A stretch of DNA of 64,000 bases from Thalassovita gelatinovora (lineage in GTDB: Bacteria > Pseudomonadota > Alphaproteobacteria > Rhodobacterales > Rhodobacteraceae): NCBI RefSeq assembly GCF_001458355.1, contig NZ_CYSA01000008.1, positions 38,889-102,888 of the forward strand, given 5' to 3'. This document shows, one piece after another, positions 52,201 through 60,140 of the stretch. The notes under the pieces were generated by a model. It worked only from the letters and a program-made list of their open reading frames with translations. It was not told where the DNA came from and searched no databases. How positions within the stretch are numbered: position 1 is the stretch's first letter; every line of letters begins with the position of its first letter. Made by a program: the position numbers and the translations under genes.

Positions 52201-52259
52201 AGGCGCGGATCTGCGATCCGGTCTTTTATGACAAGGACGGGGAGAAGCAGAATGTCTGA
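49248..52259 (+). CDS. soxA: Sarcosine oxidase alpha subunit
   Basis: A 1003-residue SoxA. The N-terminus is a ferredoxin-like Fer2_4 domain (FEGDTLASALLANG; SFKYHRPRG) without iron-sulfur cysteines. The central NAD-binding domain starts DIVVVGGGVAGLLAARAAGE. From about residue 610 come the GcvT/aminomethyltransferase domains (SVGMLDASTLGKIIVKGPDA; FSGELSYEIAVPA; MHVMRAEKGFIMIGDETDG) that bind THF. AAGGAGG precedes the ATG by 9 bases. It overlaps soxG by 8 bases. Confidence 0.95.
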   Translation: MSTRLATKGRLLNTGKQIRFSFNGKQMTGFEGDTLASALLANGQMMMGRSFKYHRPRGPVASGAEEPNALVGLGTGARFEPNQRATTTELFDGLSATSQNHWPSLDFDIGAVNNKLARFFPAGFYYKTFMAPRMAWKSVFEPIVRQSAGLGRVPKDRDADRYEHFYAFVDIVVVGGGVAGLLAARAAGEAGAKVLLLEQTAHWGGRAPVDGGVVDGQPVDKFVEQLVRELHTMPNVTLRNRCMASGVYDHGYVLGYERLTDHAPDMNGPRHRLWRIRAKQVVTATGAIERPLSFSGNDVPGVMLASAVRDYAIDYGVSVGDRTVVVTNNDDGYRTAIALKNLGLEVPAVIDARASGGGGLAEEAHALGIRVETGKGIAKVLGGKCVTGVAICSQAGEGAVLEEIACDAVAMSGGWSPVVHLWSHCGGKLIWDDALAMFRPDVDKAPTGADGQGFVIAAGSANGALQLQHILTDAQSAGEAAALAVGAKPKHAAAPQAQARDEAMIEPVWLMPQGAGPKLRMKAWLDFQNDVKVSDVMLAAQEGYESVEHTKRYTTLGMATDQGKLSNINGLATLARSLNADIPQVGTTTFRPPYTPISMGAIAGEARGEVFQPLRKTPMHQWHEDRAAHWEPVGHWRRPYCYPRQGESHADAVAREINQTRGSVGMLDASTLGKIIVKGPDAGRFLDMLYTNMMSNLKPGKCRYGLMCNENGFLMDDGVVARIDDDTFLCHTTTGGADHIHGHMEEWLQTEWWDWQVYTANVTEQYAQIAVVGPNARKVLEKLGGVDVSKESLAFMEWKDGALADVPVRIYRISFSGELSYEIAVPANQGQALWDKIIEAGAEFGIMPYGTEALHVMRAEKGFIMIGDETDGTVIPQDLGLNWAISKKKEDYLGKRAQARSHMTDPKRWKLVGLETLDGSVLPDGAYASAAGVNANGQRNMQGRVTSTYHSPTLGKGIAMGLVLNGPDRMGEVIEFPGTDGTTYKARICDPVFYDKDGEKQNV

Positions 52260-52827
52260 CACCGTCAGCGCATTGAACGGGGCGACTTTTCAGGGTTTTG
52301 TCACTGTGGAAGACGCCGGATTACAGGGCATGATCACCCTGCGCGGCGATCTGGGATCGGCCAAGCTGTTGGCCGCAGTAACGGCGGCGACCGGGCTGGT
52401 GACGCCATCCCAACGCAAGATCGTATCGCAAGGGGATATGGCCGTGGCCTGGATGTCACCCGATGAAGTGCTGATCCTGACGCCCTATGATCAAGCCGGG
52501 ACGATTGCTGCGACGCTGGCGCAGGCACTGAGCGGGGAACATGGCTTGGTTCAGACCGTTTCGGATGCACGCACCGTGGTTCGTCTGACCGGCGCGCCCG
52601 GGTCTGTGCGCGAAGTTCTGGCGAAGTTGGCCCCGGTGGATCTGTCACCGCAAGCCTTTGAACCGGGTGAATTTCGCCGCACACGGCTGGCTCAGGTGGC
52701 CGGTGCGATGTGGTTTGACGACACGACATCGGCACGGATCATCTGTTTCCGTTCAGTGGCCGATTACGTTTTCAAGCTGCTTTGCATCTCGGCAGAAGAG
52801 GGCGGCGAGGTCGACTATTTTAACTGA
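52252..52827 (+). CDS. soxG: Sarcosine oxidase gamma subunit
   Basis: A 191-residue SoxG. AWMSPDEVLILTP, TVSDARTVVRLTGAPG and RTRLAQVAGAMW are typical of the subunit. The start is ATG 52252 inside the end of soxA, preceded by GGGAGAAG. It completes the soxBDAG set; glyA, often with these genes, is absent here. Confidence 0.93.
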   Translation: MSDTVSALNGATFQGFVTVEDAGLQGMITLRGDLGSAKLLAAVTAATGLVTPSQRKIVSQGDMAVAWMSPDEVLILTPYDQAGTIAATLAQALSGEHGLVQTVSDARTVVRLTGAPGSVREVLAKLAPVDLSPQAFEPGEFRRTRLAQVAGAMWFDDTTSARIICFRSVADYVFKLLCISAEEGGEVDYFN

Positions 52828-53000
52828 AACGCTTCAATCAGGACGGTGACAAAGGAAAAAGTCCCAGATCAGGCATTTGCCGAATTAGGCTGTTTTCAAT
52901 CGCGCTGTGGGTTCATTCGCGGGGTATACGTGATGACGACGCGGTGATTGTGGCCTTGGAAAAAAAACTGTCCAATGCCGGAAACTGGTACGGGAACGCC

Positions 53001-53777
53001 TTATCCGGTCAGAAGAAACGCCCCGAAGCCCTTCGCGGCTTCGGCGGATAACAGGGCATCACGTCGGAGAGGGGCAAGGTTGTGATCGGTCAGGCGATCA
53101 TAGCATCCGGTGGCTTCGCTGATCAGCGACATTGCTGCGCTGCGCTTTTCTTCTGACAGATACGGCGCATGGCACGACAGGAATAGTGCCGGTCGATGCC
53201 GCTCCAGAAATTCCGCCATTAGTGGGAGAAGATTGAATTCACCGCCTTCAATATCAATCTTCACGAAGCGTATGCGCTCGAGGTCGATTTGACGGCCCAG
53301 CGTATCCCAGGACATCGTGACAGCATCTATTCCGGTGGTCTTATCTTCGGGATTCAGCAGGCTGGTCTGGCTATCGCCGCGATTGTCTCCGAAGCTGCCC
53401 ATGCGGGCAATTCCGTCGCGATCGGAAAGAGCGACGGGAAGGGGGCTGATATTTCCGATCCCGTTCAGGTCCACATTCCAATTCAGATAGCGGAACGCGA
53501 CCGGATCGGGTTCGAATGCATAAACATGATGCGCACGGCGGGAACAAAACAGCGCCGTCGGACCGATCCAGGCACCGATATCCAGCACGTCGCGGTCGCT
53601 TTCACAGGCCGAGGCCAGAACATCGAAAGTACCAGGTTCCCAAGTGCCATTGCTGGCCGCGCGCCAAAAGGCAAAATGGTAGGGGTCCACTCGGAAATTT
53701 TCGCCATTCAAATTTGCCGAAAAGTGGCCTTTGGCACGGTAAAACCCGCGCAATATCTTTTTGGGATCGAATGCCAT
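53001..53777 (-). CDS. FkbM-family methyltransferase
   Basis: A 258-residue class I SAM-dependent methyltransferase of the FkbM type. DVLDIGAWIGPTALFCS is the SAM-binding motif, YAFEPDPVAFRYLNWNV the acidic beta-2 segment, and RFVKIDIEGGEFNLL the family-specific motif. Such enzymes O-methylate sugars or small molecules. There is no sugar cluster nearby to name its target. It is convergent with soxG across a 173-base gap in which I see nothing. Confidence 0.9.
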   Translation of the reverse strand: MAFDPKKILRGFYRAKGHFSANLNGENFRVDPYHFAFWRAASNGTWEPGTFDVLASACESDRDVLDIGAWIGPTALFCSRRAHHVYAFEPDPVAFRYLNWNVDLNGIGNISPLPVALSDRDGIARMGSFGDNRGDSQTSLLNPEDKTTGIDAVTMSWDTLGRQIDLERIRFVKIDIEGGEFNLLPLMAEFLERHRPALFLSCHAPYLSEEKRSAAMSLISEATGCYDRLTDHNLAPLRRDALLSAEAAKGFGAFLLTG

Positions 53778-53964
53778 TGGACTATACAGTTAATAAAACA
53801 ATAAGCGTAAAGTGTCGCTCACGCGCATGTCAATGCTTGGTGTATAATCCGAAGACCGAGCGCAGCAGTCTGTAAAAGATAGTTGCCGTGAGGGCTTGAC
53901 CTTCTGGGCCAAACCCTACCATTTTCCGCAGGAAAGAAACGCCCGAACCTAAGAGGATTTCACA

Positions 53965-54564
53965 ATGGCTTTTGAACTTCCCGATCTTCCCTATGCTCAT
54001 GACGCCCTGGCCGATCTTGGCATGTCAAAGGAAACGCTGGAATACCATCATGACCTTCACCACAAGGCCTATGTCGATAACGGCAACAAGCTGATTGCTG
54101 GGACCGAATGGGAAAACAAGTCGCTGGAAGACATCATTACCGGCACCTATGCTGCAGGCTCCGTTGCCCAAAATGGCATTTTCAACAATGCGTCGCAGCA
54201 TTGGAACCACGCGCAGTTCTGGGAAATGATGGGGCCGGGAACCGGCGCGATGCCGGGCGAGCTGGAAAAGGCACTGGTCGAAAGCTTCGGCTCGGTTGAC
54301 GAATTCAAATCGCAATTCGCCGCTGCGGGGGCCGGTCAGTTCGGATCGGGTTGGGCTTGGCTGGTCAAGGATGCCGATGGCGGCCTGAAGGTGACCAAGA
54401 CCGAAAACGGTGTCAACCCGCTTTGCTTTGGCCAAACCGCGCTGTTGGGGTGTGATGTTTGGGAACATTCCTATTACATCGATTTCCGTAACAAGCGCCC
54501 TGCCTACCTGACCAACTTCCTCGACAAGCTGGTCAACTGGGAAAACGTCGCATCGCGGATGTGA
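53965..54564 (+). CDS. sodB: Superoxide dismutase (Fe/Mn type)
   Basis: A 199-residue cytoplasmic dismutase. Metal ligands are H28 (LEYHHDLHHKAYVD), His in NASQHWNHAQFW, and Asp/His in CDVWEHSYYIDFRN. The Gly/Gln arrangement GAGQFGSGWAWLV leans to the iron-type group, but metal choice is not certain. AGGA lies in the leader. A clear terminator follows the stop. Confidence 0.95.
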   Translation: MAFELPDLPYAHDALADLGMSKETLEYHHDLHHKAYVDNGNKLIAGTEWENKSLEDIITGTYAAGSVAQNGIFNNASQHWNHAQFWEMMGPGTGAMPGELEKALVESFGSVDEFKSQFAAAGAGQFGSGWAWLVKDADGGLKVTKTENGVNPLCFGQTALLGCDVWEHSYYIDFRNKRPAYLTNFLDKLVNWENVASRM

Positions 54565-54588
54565 TTTTCAGATAATTTGAAACGGATG

Positions 54589-54616
54589 GCCGCCCTTCGG
54601 GGCGGCTTTCTTGTTT
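54589..54616 (+). terminator. Terminator of sodB
   Basis: GCCGCCC, loop TTCG, GGGCGGC, then TTTCTTGTTT: a seven-pair stem with a stable tetraloop and a T-rich tail, 25 bases after the sodB stop codon. Confidence 0.92.
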
Positions 54617-54935
54617 GTTGGATCCGATACATGGCGCGGCAGACGGTCAATTTACCTTGAAACCTGCGGATATGATCGTGTTTCAAAAACTTTTCTGTCC
54701 CTTGGCAAGGGATCGAACCGCAACCCATGCGCGAAGCAGACAGAAGCGTCAGATTTCTATCTGATGCGGCAGGTGTTTTTACAATAATTGTAGTCTCATA
54801 TGCTTTTTTTTCCTAGAATTTGATCAGAATGAATTAAGGTTAATCATAGAAACAAGTTCCGACCCGCCAGTTTGAAGCAGGGTTGATGATTTTAAGCGCT
54901 GAGTTCGCCTGATTTGGAAGGACAAGGTTGCGAAC
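54617..54935. other. Gene-free gap with hairpin and palindrome before the kinase
   Basis: The 319 bases hold no convincing gene. GCGTCAGAT (54746-54754), TTCT, ATCTGATGC (54759-54767) is a nine-pair hairpin with one G-T pair, and five T follow 8 bases later. ACAATAATTGT (54781-54791) is a perfect palindrome next to it. These could be the end of a small transcript or an operator for the kinase gene. The AT-rich stretch 54800-54860 probably contains the kinase promoter. Confidence 0.35.
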
Positions 54936-57179
54936 ATGAAGCATGCTCCCGACGTCTATACTGCCGCTGGCAGATCATGGGTGTGGTTCGCGATCTGCGC
55001 GTTCGGGAGCAGTTTGGCGGTTTCGATCGTCATCCTGGTGATGCAGGCACTGAACGGGTCTTCCGCCACCTTGGTCCAAATGGGTATAGTCTTCTTCATC
55101 GCCTTGCTGCTGAATGCAGCTTTGAGTGTTGCCGTGCAGGTGTTGCACCGGGATCGGCGGGACTTGGTGAAACGGCTGACAGTACAAGCCCGGCTGAACG
55201 CGGGTCTGCGGGAAAAAGAAGAGCGCTTCAACCTGGCCATGAAAGGGGCGAATGACGGATTGTGGGATTGGGACATTGTCACCAATCACGTCTACTATTC
55301 TGAACGTTGGGCCGAGATTTTGGGCTATACGGTTGATGAATTGGAACCAACAGCGCGGACATGGACGCAGATGCTGCGCCGTGAGGACAAATCGAAGGTC
55401 CGCGGCGATATGAATATCCAGTTTGCCCAGCAAAAAGAAATTGTCGAAGGCGAATATGACATGCAGCGCAAGGATGGGCGCTGGATCCGGGTGCTCAACC
55501 GCGGGGTCGTTGTTTATCATGATGGAAAACCTATCCGCATGGTTGGTACACTTCTTGATATTTCCGGCCGCTTAATGCTGTTTCGGCAAAAGGAAGAATC
55601 CGAAGCACAAACACAGGCTAAAACTGCTTTTCTCGCCCATATGAGCCATGAAATCCGCACCCCGATGAACGGGATTGTCGGCATGGTCGATTTAATGACC
55701 CGCACTGATCTGGATAAAAACCAAAGACAGATGCTGGAAACGATTCATAATTCATCGGTTTCACTGCTGAAGATCATTGAAGACATCCTCGATTTTTCCC
55801 TGATCGAAGCGGGTAAGATGTCTGTGTCGGTAGAAAAGGCTGATCTGCTCAATGTGGTTGAAAATGTCGTGGAAACCGTGGCTGCAACAGCTCAGCAAAA
55901 TGGGGTGCGGCTGATCCTCAATGTGGATTGCGACTTACCGCGATATTTCGCCACCGATGCCAGCCGTTTGCGGCAAGTCCTTTTGAATCTGCTGGGGAAT
56001 GCCGTGAAGTTTTGTGCACAAAAAAAATCGGCCGAACCGCCATTGGTGGAATTGTCAGCGCAATTGATGCCGGGAGGTCAGGTCAAGTTTTTGGTGATAG
56101 ACAACGGCATGGGTATTCCGTCTGATATTCAGGAACTGTTGTTTCAGCCATTCTTTCAGGCCAACGAAACGGAGTCCCGACAGATCAGCGGAACCGGCCT
56201 CGGGCTTGCGATCAGCTATGACCTGATCGAAATAATGGGCGGACAGCTCGACGTCCAAAGCGTTCCGGGGGAAGGGGCAACATTTTCAGTCGTCCTGCCC
56301 TTGATCGCGGGGGTACAAACCGAACAGACCTGCATCGAAAAAATTGACGGACTTGAACAATATTCTTTGTTTTCAGTTGTAGATGACGAATTGTGCCGTG
56401 ACCGGTTCCGTCAATTCGCGAAATACTGGGGACGGCCGCTGACCGCGCTCGACGTTAAAATGCCGATGTGGGATTGGGCTAAACGCCAAACACAAACGCC
56501 TTTTTTTCTCGTTTCTCTTACTGGTAAGGATCGCACCCTCGGTTTTGTTGAACAGATGCATGAAATCGTTCCAAAGGCGAAATTTCTGGGGTTAACAGAA
56601 GATCCCAGCGCCCGGCTTGGGCGCTACAATGCCCATCTCTATTTGGTGCGCAGATCGCCATTGTTGCCATCGCGCATGGTCGAGGGGGTGCATGCGCTGA
56701 TCGAAGAACACAAAGAACGCGAGGATGGAAAAAGCGTTGAACAGGTTTCGGCAAAAAAGGGCAGTATCCTGCTGGTTGAAGACAACCGGATCAATCTGGA
56801 AGTATTGACGCGGCAATTGGCATTGCTGGGCTATAGCGCCCAAATCGCCATGAACGGTCAAGAGGGACTGGAAATCTGGCGCGATGGGGCCGCTAAGTTC
56901 GATTTGATACTGACGGATTGTCAGATGCCGGTCATGGACGGGCTGGAAATGGTGCAGAAAATCCGTTCGATCGAACGCGCGCATAATATGGTCCCGATTC
57001 CCATCGTAGGCATTTCCGCCAATGCGCTGAAAGGTGAAGGCGAACGCTGTATTGCTGCCGGTATGAGTGAATTCCTGACCAAACCGGCCAAACTTGACGA
57101 ACTAAGGGATGTTCTGGGTCAATGGGCCGCGGGGGATAGGAAATTGACCGGAGGCGGCCCGAATAGCGGCTTATTCTGA
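54936..57179 (+). CDS. Hybrid sensor histidine kinase with PAS and two receiver-like domains
   Basis: A 747-residue kinase. Two membrane helices (about 15-37 and 46-68) are joined by a very short loop, so sensing is not by a large periplasmic domain. A PAS domain (~98-215; GANDGLWDWDIVTNHVYYS) is followed by HisKA with H238 (HMSHEIRTPMNGIVG) and HATPase (N355 in NLLGNAVKF; GTGLGLAIS). Residues ~475-595 look like a receiver without its phosphorylated Asp; the C-terminal receiver is normal (D661 in LTDCQMPVMDG; Lys in TKPAKL). Partner regulator unknown. Confidence 0.9.
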   Translation: MKHAPDVYTAAGRSWVWFAICAFGSSLAVSIVILVMQALNGSSATLVQMGIVFFIALLLNAALSVAVQVLHRDRRDLVKRLTVQARLNAGLREKEERFNLAMKGANDGLWDWDIVTNHVYYSERWAEILGYTVDELEPTARTWTQMLRREDKSKVRGDMNIQFAQQKEIVEGEYDMQRKDGRWIRVLNRGVVVYHDGKPIRMVGTLLDISGRLMLFRQKEESEAQTQAKTAFLAHMSHEIRTPMNGIVGMVDLMTRTDLDKNQRQMLETIHNSSVSLLKIIEDILDFSLIEAGKMSVSVEKADLLNVVENVVETVAATAQQNGVRLILNVDCDLPRYFATDASRLRQVLLNLLGNAVKFCAQKKSAEPPLVELSAQLMPGGQVKFLVIDNGMGIPSDIQELLFQPFFQANETESRQISGTGLGLAISYDLIEIMGGQLDVQSVPGEGATFSVVLPLIAGVQTEQTCIEKIDGLEQYSLFSVVDDELCRDRFRQFAKYWGRPLTALDVKMPMWDWAKRQTQTPFFLVSLTGKDRTLGFVEQMHEIVPKAKFLGLTEDPSARLGRYNAHLYLVRRSPLLPSRMVEGVHALIEEHKEREDGKSVEQVSAKKGSILLVEDNRINLEVLTRQLALLGYSAQIAMNGQEGLEIWRDGAAKFDLILTDCQMPVMDGLEMVQKIRSIERAHNMVPIPIVGISANALKGEGERCIAAGMSEFLTKPAKLDELRDVLGQWAAGDRKLTGGGPNSGLF

Positions 57180-57283
57180 CCTGCGACTGATATGTGAAAC
57201 TTTTTTCGCAGAATTGACTCGTATCATGTTTGCAGCAACAGTTTTGCAGTTCTCTTTACCCAGCAAGGAATAGGAGATTTGTC

Positions 57284-57739
57284 ATGATCAAGATGCCCAA
57301 AAGCCTGTGGATTGTCGTTGCAGACGGCGCCAAGGCGCTGTTTGTGCAAAATGTCAGCGACACCATCGATCCGGATTTGCGGGTCATGCGGGTCGATGAA
57401 ATCGACATCCCCAACACCGCCAAGTTGGGAACCGAACAGCCCGGTCGGCGGGATGGCCCGGCAGGGGCAGGACGTTCCGCGATTGAGCCGACGGACTGGC
57501 ACCGGCTGGCGAAAGAAGAATTCGCCAGCACCATCGCCGCACTTCTCAATAAATGGGCACAGGCGGGTGGAATAACGGATCTGGTCATCGTTGCCCCGCC
57601 GCAGACTTTGGGGGAATTGCGCGCGGCGCTTAGTCCGAAGGTGACTGGTGTTGTCCGCGCCGAGATGGCCAAGGATCTGACCAATCACACATTGCCCGAT
57701 ATTGCCAAGCTGGTAATGGCGGAAATGGCCGATATCTGA
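57284..57739 (+). CDS. Host attachment family protein
   Basis: A 151-residue protein of the family named from a plant-attachment gene of Agrobacterium. WIVVADGAKALFVQN is the conserved start, and DLVIVAPPQTLGELRAAL plus KDLTNHTLPDIAKL are the other family blocks. The fold resembles archaeal/bacterial release-factor-like (eRF1-type) domains. The biochemical role is not established. TAGGAG lies 7 bases upstream of ATG 57284; upstream in-frame codons are less likely. It faces the LOG-like gene. Confidence 0.85.
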   Translation: MIKMPKSLWIVVADGAKALFVQNVSDTIDPDLRVMRVDEIDIPNTAKLGTEQPGRRDGPAGAGRSAIEPTDWHRLAKEEFASTIAALLNKWAQAGGITDLVIVAPPQTLGELRAALSPKVTGVVRAEMAKDLTNHTLPDIAKLVMAEMADI

Positions 57740-57782
57740 TCCCGTCGGGCCGATATCGAGATTGCTGGCACGCCAATTCAAG

Positions 57783-57803
57783 CGGCCCCAATGGCTGGGG
57801 CCG
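57783..57803. terminator. Hairpin between convergent genes
   Basis: CGGCCCCA, loop ATGGC, TGGGGCCG: an eight-pair perfect stem between the host-attachment and LOG-like genes, which end towards each other. No T run is present on either strand, so its role as a terminator is probable but not certain. Confidence 0.5.
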
Positions 57804-57845
57804 TGCTGAGGAGCAGGATTTGGCGGAGATAATCGAAGCGGTTTG

Positions 57846-58397
57846 CTAGCTCAGTGCTGACCGCAGTGCCGCGATCAGTTCGTCGGTTGTTGCCACCGGT
57901 CGGATCAGTTCGCGCAAGGATTTGTCTGCAAAACCCTGGTCAATCACATGATCGATCAGGGCCAGCAGAGGGTCCCAGAACCCAGAGGTGTTCAGCACGA
58001 AAATTGGTTTTTGGTGCAACAACAACTGGCGCCAAGTCAGTACTTCGAAAAATTCGTCCAAAGACCCGGCACCACCGGGCAAAATCACGATGGCATCGGA
58101 ATTCATGAACATGACCTTTTTACGTTCATGCATGTTTTCAGTGACCACGAAGGTCGACAAATCTGTTTTTCCCACTTCGGCCCGCATCAGGTGGGTGGGT
58201 ATGACCCCGAATGTTTCGCCACCCGCGTCCTGCGTTGCCCGTGCGACCATACCCATCAATCCGACATCCCCCGCGCCATAAACCAGCCGCCATTTGTTTT
58301 TGGCCAGCAACGTGCCCAGGCTTTCCGCTTCGGAGCTATAGATCGGGTCATTGCCGGGGCGTGACCCGCAAAAGACGCAGACAGAGCGGGTAGTCAT
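57846..58397 (-). CDS. LOG-family protein (TIGR00730)
   Basis: A 183-residue Rossmann-fold protein. VCVFCGSRPGNDPIYS starts the family pattern and ILPGGAGSLDEFFEVLTWRQ is the signature PGGxGTxxE, here with Ser in place of Thr. Homologues hydrolyse nucleoside 5'-monophosphates to base plus ribose phosphate (including cytokinin nucleotides in plants). ATG 58397 is chosen by AAGGAAAA upstream and by family start; an open frame extends further upstream. Confidence 0.9.
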   Translation of the reverse strand: MTTRSVCVFCGSRPGNDPIYSSEAESLGTLLAKNKWRLVYGAGDVGLMGMVARATQDAGGETFGVIPTHLMRAEVGKTDLSTFVVTENMHERKKVMFMNSDAIVILPGGAGSLDEFFEVLTWRQLLLHQKPIFVLNTSGFWDPLLALIDHVIDQGFADKSLRELIRPVATTDELIAALRSALS

Positions 58398-58497
58398 CTT
58401 GATTTTCCTTGGATAAAAGTGCTTTTGACCCGTGATACCCTTGTTGCTATGGTCGCTCAACCGCCAAAGGGGATGTGGGCGCGTTGAAAGGAACGAC

Positions 58498-60045
58498 ATG
58501 ACGAAAGAAACCGGACTGGCGTCGAGCCAGACCTTGATTGTGGGCGCCGCTGTTGCGATCGCCGCCGCGCTGGCCGCCGCCTATGGGCTGGGCGTGTTCG
58601 ACAAAAAAGCCCCGACGAAACCGGAGCAGATCGTCATGTCTGCGTCAGCACCCGCTGTGGAAGCGGCGGCAGAAGCCGAACCAACGGCTGAACCTAAGCC
58701 GGAAAGTGCTGCTGTACCGCAAGGCGCACAAACCGAGCCGACCGCTGATCCCGCAGTGCAGGAAATAGAGGTCGCAGCGGTTGGCGAACCCGAAATTAAT
58801 ACCGAAGCCGCGACGCACGAAAAGCCGGTCGCTGAACCTGTAGTCGTTCCGCAATCTGAAACAGCACATGACGATACCGTTGTCCCGGCTGTGGTCCCGG
58901 CCACACCGCCCAGTTTCGACGTTGTGCGGGTTGACCCCGATGGGTCTGTGCTGGTGGCTGGTATCGCTCTGAACGGGGACAAGGTGGACATTCTTGTCGA
59001 TCGTGCCGCCCTTGCCAGCGCCGAACCCGGATCGGACGGAAAGTTCGTGGCTTTCCTGACGCTTGCGCCGTCGGACAAACCGCGGTTGATGTCACTGCTG
59101 ATGTCTGTTGGCGATGCGCAAATTCCGTCCGAGGATCAGGTGATCATCGCACCGGTGCCCCCCGCTGTCGCGACAGGACCTGACGCCGGGGTGGAAGCCG
59201 TTGCGGCAGTGCAGACGGAAGCATCCGAAACGACGGCTGAAATGACGACCACGTCTTCGGTTGTTGAAACGGCTGAAACGGTAGCGGTGCAACCGGGTAT
59301 TTCTGAAGCCGTAGAAACCGATATGATCCAAACGGGGCAGGGTGCCGAAGGTACTGAACCCGAAACTGCGGCCCTAACGGGGCAACCTGAAAAAACCGAA
59401 CCGGCGCAAACCGAAGGACAAGGCATAGAGGTGGCAATGGTTGAACAGGCCCCTGTCAAAGGCGAACCGGCGCCAGCGGTTCCTGCCGCCCCTGCGGTTC
59501 TTTTGGCGGGCAAGGATGGCGTCAGCGTTGTGCAACCGGCTCAATCTGATGCCAACCTGACCGATCTGATGCTGGACGCGATCAGCTATAGCGACACCGG
59601 TGCGGTCGACCTGACCGGGCGTGGTGCGGTGACGATGGGGGTTCGCGCCTATCTGAACAACACATTGCAGGCCAGTGCCGCAATCGGGGCTGACAATGCG
59701 TGGAAAATTCGGCTGAACGATGTTGCTCCGGGTGTTTATACCTTGCGCCTCGATCAGGTCGATGAATCGGGCAAGACCACGTCACGGGTGGAAACCCCGT
59801 TCAAACGCGAAGCACCGGAAAAAATTGTTGCGGCTTCTGCCAATACTGCCGTTTCCACAACAGCGCAGAACACTCCGCTGATCCGTGTTGTAACGGTGCA
59901 GCCCGGTCATACGCTTTGGGCAATCGCCAGGGATAACTATGGCGAGGGCACGCTTTATGTCCGCCTGTTTGAAGCCAATAGCGATCTGATCCGTGACCCG
60001 GATCTGATCTATCCCGGTCAGGTTTTCGACATTCCGCGCGATTGA
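58498..60045 (+). CDS. LysM-domain protein with Ala/Glu/Pro-rich linker
   Basis: A 515-residue envelope protein. A single membrane helix near residues 13-34 (LIVGAAVAIAAALAAAYGLG) anchors it. A long low-complexity region rich in Ala, Glu, Pro and Thr follows. Two Ig-like repeats have the VRVDPDGSVLVAGIALNGDKV style and the similar VRAYLNNTLQASAAIG segment. The C-terminal LysM domain (VQPGHTLWAIARDNYGEGTL to YPGQVFDIP) should bind peptidoglycan. AAAGGAA precedes ATG 58498. Proteins like this may bridge membrane and cell wall. A terminator follows. Confidence 0.87.
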   Translation: MTKETGLASSQTLIVGAAVAIAAALAAAYGLGVFDKKAPTKPEQIVMSASAPAVEAAAEAEPTAEPKPESAAVPQGAQTEPTADPAVQEIEVAAVGEPEINTEAATHEKPVAEPVVVPQSETAHDDTVVPAVVPATPPSFDVVRVDPDGSVLVAGIALNGDKVDILVDRAALASAEPGSDGKFVAFLTLAPSDKPRLMSLLMSVGDAQIPSEDQVIIAPVPPAVATGPDAGVEAVAAVQTEASETTAEMTTTSSVVETAETVAVQPGISEAVETDMIQTGQGAEGTEPETAALTGQPEKTEPAQTEGQGIEVAMVEQAPVKGEPAPAVPAAPAVLLAGKDGVSVVQPAQSDANLTDLMLDAISYSDTGAVDLTGRGAVTMGVRAYLNNTLQASAAIGADNAWKIRLNDVAPGVYTLRLDQVDESGKTTSRVETPFKREAPEKIVAASANTAVSTTAQNTPLIRVVTVQPGHTLWAIARDNYGEGTLYVRLFEANSDLIRDPDLIYPGQVFDIPRD

Positions 60046-60081
60046 CGTCCGTTCACAGGACGGAACGTCACGAATTTTATT

Positions 60082-60117
60082 CCTGCCCGTGGCGACCCGG
60101 GCAGGGGTAGTCTTTTT
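60082..60117 (+). terminator. Terminator after the LysM gene
   Basis: CCTGCCCG, seven-base loop, CGGGCAGG, then GGTAGTC and five T. The eight-pair GC stem followed by T residues fits a Rho-independent terminator 36 bases after the stop codon. Confidence 0.75.
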
Positions 60118-60140
60118 CGGTAGCAGGAGGAGACACGGAT

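Noticed and set aside
54690..54770. A tRNA-like T-arm sequence (GGTTCGATCCC on the minus strand)
   Set aside because: The stems do not pair as a T-arm and no anticodon or D-arm can be drawn, so it is chance similarity.
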